From NCBI GenBank assembly GCA_028023455.1, contig JAQFVV010012418.1, forward strand, positions 4,459,244 through 4,523,243: a DNA stretch of 64,000 bases, written 5' to 3'. A program made the position numbers and the translations under genes. Positions 58,557 to 64,000 of this stretch are shown piece by piece (position 1 is the first letter of the stretch; each line of letters opens with the position of its first letter). The stretch comes from Epiperipatus broadwayi (Eukaryota; Onychophora; Udeonychophora; Euonychophora; Peripatidae). Below the pieces are notes generated by a model that saw only the letters and a program-made list of their open reading frames with translations, searched no databases and was not told the DNA's origin.

Positions 58557-59620
58557 TTAAATATCCAAATGATTGTTATCTAATTTATTATAGGATTTTG
58601 ATTTTATTGCTTTTATTAAACTAAAACCACATTCACAATTGGTTCTGGAAGCTTGAAAAGTTGCACAAATATTGAAAAACACTGAAAGTTCTTTTAAGGT
58701 ACATGTAACTAAATCATTAAATGATTCAATTACTTCAATTTTACATTTTTTATTTACTAAAAATTTGAAATTACTATATTGTTCTAAAATTGTATCTAAC
58801 CTTATCAATAATTCTGTGTTAACATGCTTAGGTTAGAAAGGTTTAATATTTTAAAATTATATGTTTATTTGCATTGAGCACTTTCAAAGTTCCTGGACTT
58901 CATATTCATAGCTAAGTGCAGGTGATAGTAATGAGGAAACATATTCTAATTTATGCAAATTAGTTAGCTGTTAATTGTGTCATAGGTGTTGGCATTTTAT
59001 TTTGTTTAGATTAATTAGTCCATCTTTTTGAAATGGTGAAATTATTATTTATTAACATTCATATTTCATATTTTACAATTATACATTTTAGACTATGTTT
59101 TCCAAGTTCTATGTTTAAATTATTTTTATTACAAAAGGATCTGTGGCATTTTAGACATTTATATCTTCTCTGGAAATCTAATATCTAAATGATTACAAAG
59201 CAGTTGAATAAATTAAGTATTGGTGAAATATCTGTATAATCATTGTTTAAACATCCATACTCCTGTAGACATTATCTAGTAATTGAGTTCTTAGTTTATT
59301 AACTTTTGCCTTTGCAAATTGGTGTATTGCTAAGATAATGTTGTGTATTAGAATTTTAATCATGTTTTTGTTTCATTTTGTGACCTGAGATTATGATTAT
59401 CCAGGTTTTCAGTTAAAGTTCTCAAAATTCTTTTACTGATTTTATTTCGGATGGCAATAACTGAATCAGTATGAACTTTTTGACTTAAATGTCATTTTAA
59501 ATAGTCTATTTTCCATTTGGCGTATATTTTACTGGTGATAAATCCCCCTTTTGAATTTGACTGATAGCAAATTTTGCAAATGATTTTATCTGTATTGCTT
59601 CAATCACTAAAAACATCCAC
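58557..59620 (-). pseudogene. Decayed BED-finger/hAT transposase gene
   Basis: Minus strand. The 3' part (58808-58557) encodes the hAT C-terminal dimerisation region: C-T-L-K-E-L-S-V-F-F-N, then S-R-T-N-C-E-C-G-F-S-L-I-K-A-I-K-S-K and a final N-N-H-L-D. Upstream, about 59600-59400 translates in part as a BED-like finger (C-K-I-C near 59585, then I-D-Y-L-K followed by H-L-S-Q-K-V-H-T-D), the usual N-terminus of ZBED/SCAND3-type hAT proteins. Between them the sequence is shortened and full of stops, so the DDE core is largely missing. It is a dead copy in the presumed intron of the Lsi2-like gene, opposite in direction. Confidence 0.55.
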
Positions 59621-61684
59621 AAAATTAATTTAATACAGTAGTTATAATTTTTGATGGTGATGATATTCCAATTTTATCTGATCTGGGAAGCCATTTATAT
59701 TTAAATTCATTTTTTGTTATTTTTAGATTGATTTGCTGAATGTTTCAAAATTTATAAAACCTAAAATAAAATATTCATATGTTGGATGATTTTTTTAAAA
59801 AATTGCAATAACAAAAAAAAAGTCTCACACCAGAAGCTGCAGTCACACTTGGGTCAAACATCCTGCCATGGTAATGACTAGTGGAGGAAAGACACTGCTC
59901 AGTCATCGCCGTTATATATAGACTGAAATGTAATAATTTTAATTGTTTTGGGCAGAACTCAATACTGTTAAACTGAAGTCCCCATAACAATAGCCTTCTT
60001 CCCACTACATGTACAGATTCATTTTATTTACTAATCCTTTTTATCAAAATTATTCATCTGGTTTCAACGTTATGTGTTTAAACATAAAAACAATAGATAA
60101 ATACTTTGAACATTGAAATATCTAGAGTATGCAGAAGTTGCTGAGCAGAGTGCAGACTTTCAAAATTGTTTCTCAATTGAACACTGCACAGCTTAGAGTA
60201 ACATTGGCTATAGCCCCATCCAACTCTTTGAAAAAGAATCTCATAAATTAAAAAAAAATATTTCTCAATTACTAGCTTACATTTAACATGTACATTAATA
60301 ATAAGAAAACATTCTATCATTCTTATTTTAGAATCATTTATGTAAGCATGAATAAAATTATTGAATGATTTGCTGCAGTTAATTATGATGTTTTTGTAAA
60401 AGTATTATATACTGCTTGGATCTGCTGAAAGATCACGTAGATGCTAAAAATGATCTGTCAAGTATGCAGTTTGTATTTTTGGGAGTCAAATTGTTGAGGA
60501 TGTAGATATCTATTTTGATTTAATGATATAGTTTAGAAACATAAATGTATATTGATATATGAATATATGTTGATATTTGTATTTTGATGATATTGGATTC
60601 ACATCTTTACAATATTTTTTTAAATGATATAAGTTTTCTTAAGAGCTATATAGGAAATCAGTAAAAATTTAGTGTGGTAACAAATATTTTTTAATACTTT
60701 ACTTTAATATTAATGTTGATAAAATTTCAAGTCAACAAACCTGTTTATTGAAGATTATTTTAAATATATATATATAATATCTTGATACTCTGCCTTATTT
60801 CAAAAAACAATTGGTTGCTGAAATATAAAAAAGCTATAAAAAAATTTATCGTCTCTCATTCTTTTCAAATAAAATAAAATAAAATAAAGCAAGAGAAATT
60901 TTATGTTCTGAAAAATTGAAAAATATTTAGTGAAAATGTAATGAGATGCATAGATTCCAGCATCATAAATCTGCTTTTGAATATTCTGAAAAACTAAGCT
61001 AATAATAAATATATCATTTGAATGAAATGCCTTTTATATAATTTCCAGAAATTGTTGTTTGACTTGATGCATCTATTAATAAATAATAAAAAGACAAAGT
61101 AATTTTGACATTGAAAGATAGTTAATTGTATAAGAAAACTTTATTTTCAACATAATCAGCTATAGAAATACTGGATTCTTAAGTACAAGAAAAAATATTA
61201 CATTATAAAAACAATATTACAAGAAGACTACAATTTGTCTTGATATACTTATATATTCAAACCGAGATTATATATTTTTTAATTAAACAAACAAACAAAA
61301 AAAGAAACATTTACTAATTTTATGTATATTTTTGAAGTTGTTAATACTGTACAATAAATTAATCTTCTGGCATGGTCATTTTAAATCCCTGCAATTTTAT
61401 GTGCATATGTAAATATATTTAATATAGATTAAAATCTTTATTATCATTAATCTTTAGCATGGAATATTTTTTCTGTTTATGTGTTTGTGATTTTATGAAA
61501 TTTTTTTATATTTCATTAAAATATATCATTACTATCCATTTTACGTAATGCAGAAACCTCTTATTTTGTCTGAGGATATGCCATTTTTCATCACATCATC
61601 ATAGTTATCAATAGAATGCAAAAGACTTGATTTATATGTATTGAGTATATATTTGTTATATTAATAGTAGTAATATCAGTAATA
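59621..61684. other. No gene recognised (intron-like)
   Basis: Two minus-strand frames of 76 and 80 codons (59775-60005, 60078-60320) show no motif. The DNA around 59820-60000 is slightly GC-richer and may be an unrecognised repeat. Confidence 0.45.
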
Positions 61685-62832
61685 CAGTGTTACCCTGAAA
61701 ATAAGACTGGGTCTTATATTAATTTTTGCTCCAAAAGATATCTTTAGGGTTTATTTTTAGGGAATGTCTTATTTTTTCATATACAAAAATCTACATTTAT
61801 TTATGTAAAAAAGTATACTTTTATTCAAAATCTCAAATCAACTTCCCAAACGTGTTTTTTCAAACAACATCCTTTGTGAATATTTGAATTTTTATCCAGT
61901 AATGTGCATTGGGATATTTACATTTATTTTACAAAACAATCAAAATATTATTTTATTTAAATCTATCATTAAATCAGTGTTAATTGAAGACTTATGAAAT
62001 AGGAGTGGTAACAAAAATGATTACAGTTAAAAATAATTATCTATACAAAAGCAATGAAAAAAATGCAAACAAAAATTCAGAAGACACTTCTGTATTTCAC
62101 ACTACATTAAATACAATTGTAACCACACATGGCATACAAGACACAACCACGTACATCCATTATTAAGGGTGTACACTGTGAACACTTTCCAAATTACTGG
62201 TAATAGCCCTGTTTGGGTATTATTTTTTAAAACTTTTTTTAGGAGAAATATTGATTTAACTTAAACTAAACATTAATTATTAAAATGACTTCTTTTTAGA
62301 ATAGAAAAAAATTATGTAATATATATATATATATATTTATCTTGACTATTTAAAAGCTACCATGATCAAATTCTAAAATGAAACCAAGCATTCAAAATCT
62401 AAGTATTAAATAAAAATAAATAAGTATCTAAAATTACCTAAATGAAAATATAAATTGACCATTATAGGTCAAACTTTTAAAGTTTGTTGAATCATTCATA
62501 AAGTCATTATATTACTTCCCATAATTCCAAGATTCGACTGAGAGGAAATTGTTTCTCTATGCAAGTAGAATTATTTTTGTTCAAAATGTTCAATGGGAAA
62601 ATACATAAATATTATAATTTATATTATCATTTATTTAAAGCATTAATGTCAGTAATATTATTTATTTCTACATTCATTACTTTACTATTCAATACATACA
62701 TTGCATGCTTCAACAAACAGAAACAAATTCATCTATCTAGCAGATGATCTTAACAAGGGCTTATAGTACAAGCATCCTGAGAAATCATGCTAGAACTTAT
62801 TTTGGTAAGGTCTTATTTTAGGGGAAACATAG
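61685..62832. mobile_element. Tigger-like non-autonomous transposon, 1.15 kb
   Basis: The left end CAGTGTTACCCTGAAAATAA and the reverse complement of the right end (CTATGTTTCCCCTAAAATAA) match at about 15 of 20 positions. Both are flanked by TA, the target duplication of the Tc1/mariner/pogo group. Subterminal GTCTTATATTAATTTTTGCT and AGGGTTTATTTTTAGGG motifs fit a Tigger-like family. The only internal frame (61984-62166) lacks transposase motifs. Confidence 0.65.
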
Positions 62833-62834
62833 TA

Positions 62835-63654
62835 GGTATAATAATAATTGAATGGTTTATTATTAAATTTTGTGGCTCAGCTAGAGTCATGATCCATAGA
62901 CCTTGAGCTCCAGAATGTGTAATTCTTCCACTGCACTAATTATAGGAAATATGGGTATATGATTTGTTATAATTTAAATGATAAATATTAATGATTGAAA
63001 TATACTATAAATTTTGCATATTGGAATACCATAAAGTAATGGTGGTCAAGTCAAATGATAATTTTGACATGTGACAGAATTTTGTTTGCATATTGTAAAT
63101 TTTAGATTTAAGACATTTATTATGCAAGCAAAAGGAAAAATATATATTTCATTCTTATAAGAATAATGCAAGCATACTAAATTTCATTTTATAATATTAG
63201 ATTAAACTATTAATCTTGTACTATATTTAAAAATATCTAACTATAACTGATTAGTAATTTGTTTATGTTTTTTTATTTTATTGGATTTTATTTATTTTAA
63301 TGTTCTATGGCATGATTCTGCTTTAATATAAATGGTAAATATTTAAGGCTTTATTGTTTATTTGTGCTGCTATAATTATTCATTATTTTAGCCAGATTAA
63401 AAACATGCATATATTAGGTTTTATCACTTGTCAAATAGCAAAAATTAAAAATTGCATATGATAAATTTAATATGATATTATTTATAGGTGAATTTTATTT
63501 TAAGGATATAATTTTAAAATATTTTATTACAATAAATAAAATTTATTTTTTTGTTTTGTTTTCTAGCAATTTTTAAAATGGCATCACATTTTTTTCATTT
63601 GTCTTAATGTTCATTTTAAATAAAAATGCAAAAATTCAAAGAGAATAAATTCAT
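62835..63654. other. No gene recognised
   Basis: AT-rich DNA. The T-rich tract ending in TTCTAG near 63566 could serve as a splice acceptor, but the following frame closes after about 12 codons in the phase required by the upstream exon. Confidence 0.45.
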
Positions 63655-63905
63655 TAATAATTTTTATTAGACATTCATTAGATGAGACATTATCCAATAA
63701 GAATAATATTTCTGTAGTGTAATTTTGACTACACCACTCTCACACAAGATAGGAATTGGTTTCTATCTACTTAGATCTTTTTCACATATCCTTGATCATG
63801 TGTTTATGATTACATCCCTCCACAAGGTGTTAAAGTGGATAGAAATAAGTCTCTACCTTGGAGTGGTATGGTGAAAATTACACTACAGAAATATTATTCA
63901 TTATA
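63655..63905. mobile_element. Fold-back MITE related to the 1.06-2.0 kb cluster
   Basis: Module D-like sequence (about 63655-63700) precedes module A (63700-63768, AATATTTCTGTAGTGTAATT...CACCACTCTC). Its reverse complement lies at about 63795-63900 (TTTATGATTACAT...AAAATTACACTACAGAAATATT). The same modules occur at the left end of the window. Confidence 0.65.
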
Positions 63906-64000
63906 GAATAAAGTCATATTTGAATTTGCTAATAACAAGAGGAATCCTCCTTTGATTATAAGATTTAATTGCAATTTTAGGAAAAACAATTTTTAATTGA

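Noticed and set aside
63560-63610. Possible next exon of the Lsi2-like gene after TTTTCTAG
   Set aside because: In the phase set by the upstream donor the frame ends after about 12 codons without transporter motifs.

Overview
This window is AT-rich, intron/intergenic-like DNA from a eukaryote. It has no operons, most stop-free frames are short, simple repeats are abundant, gt/ag splice signals are visible, and almost all recognisable coding matter is transposon-derived. The mix of Jockey-like and RTE-like non-LTR elements, an esterase-bearing LINE, LTR elements, hAT and pogo/Tigger elements, and tRNA-derived retroposons points to an invertebrate metazoan. The phylum cannot be fixed from the sequence alone.

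Layout. 1-0.96 kb: 3' end of a Jockey-like LINE cut by the window edge. 1.06-2.0 kb: modular fold-back MITE cluster, with another copy at 63.65-63.9 kb. 4.97-12.53 kb: LTR element A, with two 2,491-bp LTRs around a 2.58-kb interior that encodes only a Gag capsid-like protein. 14.6-15.8 kb: two hAT-type non-autonomous elements and a retroposed tRNA-Gly(TCC)-like sequence. 16.25-17.36 kb: two inverted-repeat elements, one bounded by a 15-bp direct repeat. 20.5-24.4 kb: a LINE with an apparently intact SGNH-esterase ORF1 and a broken ORF2 that has lost the central reverse-transcriptase motifs. 24.4-34.1 kb: mostly featureless, with a 110-bp ATT microsatellite and small fold-backs. 34.13-40.03 kb: LTR element B, minus strand, with ~2.16-kb LTRs around a 1.58-kb interior carrying a frame-broken coiled-coil ORF. 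40.5-42.5 kb: a dead RTE-like LINE interrupted by a MITE. 43-46.1 kb: three tRNA-derived retroposons. 47.8-48.7 kb: a TA-flanked terminal-inverted-repeat element. 50.1-51.2 kb: a decayed coiled-coil (Gag-like) relic. 52.5-53.3 kb: a compound microsatellite beside a ~700-bp fold-back.

The only convincing host gene is a large 5' coding exon at 55.1-56.5 kb. It encodes the first half of an Lsi2/ArsB-type (ion transporter superfamily) membrane efflux protein, begins after a splice acceptor and ends at a clean GTAAGT donor. The remaining exons were not recognised. Its downstream intron holds Tigger/pogo remnants, a decayed BED/hAT transposase and a 1.15-kb Tigger-like non-autonomous element.

Most striking points. 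Two unrelated LTR elements have LTRs together far longer than their interiors and carry no pol. The two LTR copies of element A differ by ten transitions and nothing else, six of them at CpG sites. The LINE keeps its esterase and endonuclease motifs while its reverse transcriptase core is deleted.
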